Below are positions 29,754 to 30,336 of a stretch of 30,336 bases of DNA, in pieces. The stretch is from a virus. Position numbers and translations under genes: made by a program. The stretch covers positions 1 to 30,336 of the IMG/VR virus record IMGVR_UViG_3300009537_000115; one strand, written 5' to 3'. Position 1 is the first letter of the stretch. Each line of letters opens with the position of its first letter. The notes under the pieces were generated by a model. The model ran no database searches, was not told where the DNA came from, and saw only the letters and a program-made list of their open reading frames with translations.

Positions 29754-29918
29754 ATGCCAAAGACCATGCTCCTCCCCGTCCTCAAATGCCTCCGATGTGG
29801 GTGGCAATGGGTCCCACGGAAAACACAGGTGACGGTGTGCAGTAAATGCCATTCGCCGTACTGGAATCTTCCGAAGAAACAGTCACGTAAGAAACCTTCC
29901 GATGGACCCACGTCTTGA
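29754..29918 (+). CDS. Zinc-ribbon protein (54 aa)
   Basis: MPKTMLLPVLKCLRCGWQWV, then PRKTQVTVCSKCHSPYWNLP, with C12-x2-C15-G and C29-x2-C32 and the typical W-x-P-R and SPYW context. This is the compact ribbon found in many small bacterial and phage proteins ('C.RCG..W.PR......C..C.SPYW'). The C-terminus is basic (KKQSRKKPSDGPTS). It is the first gene after the promoter at 29685 and overlaps the next gene by 17 nt. Confidence 0.65.
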   Translation: MPKTMLLPVLKCLRCGWQWVPRKTQVTVCSKCHSPYWNLPKKQSRKKPSDGPTS

Positions 29919-30063
29919 GGTTCGATGCTTGCGATGTTTTGCCCCCTGTCATGGCGAGAGTCTCTACTGTCTCCCGCACCTCGCAGAAGAAATCGGCGCG
30001 TATGATCACTCAGCAGAGCCGGCCATTCAGAGCTATCACGACCACTTATCATCCCAGTTATGA
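29902..30063 (+). CDS. Small cysteine/histidine-rich protein (53 aa)
   Basis: The frame from ATG 29902 (MDPRLEVRCLRCFAPCHGES) continues LYCLPHLAEEIGAYDHSAEP. C9-x2-C12, C16-H17 and C23-x2-H26 look like a zinc cluster. It overlaps the previous gene by 17 nt, and its TGA overlaps the next ATG (ATGA at 30060), which supports translation of this frame over the two others. Function unknown. Confidence 0.5.
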   Translation: MDPRLEVRCLRCFAPCHGESLYCLPHLAEEIGAYDHSAEPAIQSYHDHLSSQL

Positions 30064-30336
30064 ATCTTGATGAGTACCCCCAGAAAATCTTTGACGCGGG
30101 CGAAGCCTGGACGAAGGCGGTCACCGTTCACGATCTGAAGAAGCTCGAACTGGAAGGCCATCAAGCCAGTAAGTATCTCCGCTTTAAAGCCAGTGACCCC
30201 AAAGCCTCGATCCCCCAACTCGAGGCCATGATCGACAGTGATGAGTCCAACATTGCACTCGAGACGGCGCTCATTCATTGCAAGGCGGATGTCGAACTGG
30301 CCAAGCTGAAGTACGAGTTCCTGGCCCACTACTACG
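30060..30336 (+). CDS. Partial helical protein (5' end only)
   Basis: ATG 30060 overlaps the previous stop (ATGA). The visible 92 residues (MNLDEYPQKIFDAGEAWTKA, then KYLRFKASDPKASIPQLEAM and ALIHCKADVELAKLKYEFLA) are helical and charged; the gene leaves the right edge. Small early phage proteins of this look often accompany recombination or single-strand-binding genes, but I cannot assign it. Confidence 0.6.
   Translation, partial: MNLDEYPQKIFDAGEAWTKAVTVHDLKKLELEGHQASKYLRFKASDPKASIPQLEAMIDSDESNIALETALIHCKADVELAKLKYEFLAHYY

Noticed and set aside
1-30336. tRNA genes, CRISPR arrays, insertion sequences, integrase or attachment sites
   Set aside because: I found no cloverleaf with a TTCGA-type arm, no spaced direct repeats of CRISPR type, and no transposase or recombinase motif in either strand.

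Overview
The window is a 30.3 kb stretch of a tailed double-stranded DNA phage (Caudoviricetes) with a podovirus-like gene set. It holds large and small terminase, a P22-type portal, a scaffold, a major capsid protein, a P22 gp4-like adaptor, a gp10-like tail plug, several fibre-like proteins and a 961-residue internal (ejection) protein. I see no tape measure, sheath or tail-tube gene, no integrase and no tRNA. Mixed base composition and the absence of Shine-Dalgarno (SD) sequences do not identify the host beyond 'a bacterium'. Both ends of the window cut through genes.

Layout. The minus strand from about 26.2 kb down to 1 is the packaging and virion module. In transcription order it runs: a zinc-ribbon mini-protein, an acidic protein, TerS, a 350-bp gene-free gap, a ribbon-helix-helix (RHH) regulator with five operator-like repeats, two small basic proteins, TerL, portal, a small protein, scaffold, capsid, a UUCG hairpin, a 950-aa repeat fibre, a conserved small protein, a C2H2 zinc-finger protein, a small beta-rich protein, a frameshifted virion protein, a 583-aa repeat protein, adaptor, tail plug, three tandem paralogous fibre/receptor-binding candidates, two or three internal-virion proteins, a coiled-coil membrane protein, a 592-aa fibre protein and a gene leaving the left edge. 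At 2.25-2.73 kb a plus-strand island of two small membrane proteins interrupts this module.

The plus strand from 26.4 kb to the right edge is the replication and accessory module. It starts with a DnaD-like replication initiator whose coding sequence contains 11-bp tandem iterons and an A-rich repeat, a layout like lambda O and its origin. Next come tightly overlapping (ATGA) small genes, many with paired-cysteine zinc motifs, then a tiny membrane protein, a membrane-anchored lysozyme-like enzyme and further zinc-ribbon genes. The two modules diverge from about 26.24-26.39 kb. That region holds a minus-strand promoter and two interlocking inverted repeats that end 4 nt before the initiator start codon.

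Three plus-strand promoters (2196, 27481, 29685) share a spacer motif, so the membrane island is probably co-regulated with the replication/accessory genes and not with the virion genes around it. Many gene starts lack an SD sequence but carry (T)AACC about 9 nt before the ATG. The points most worth following up are the RHH operator cluster, the intragenic origin, the interlocked RNA/DNA structure, the shared promoter motif, the UAACC-N9-AUG leader and the frameshift at 14423.
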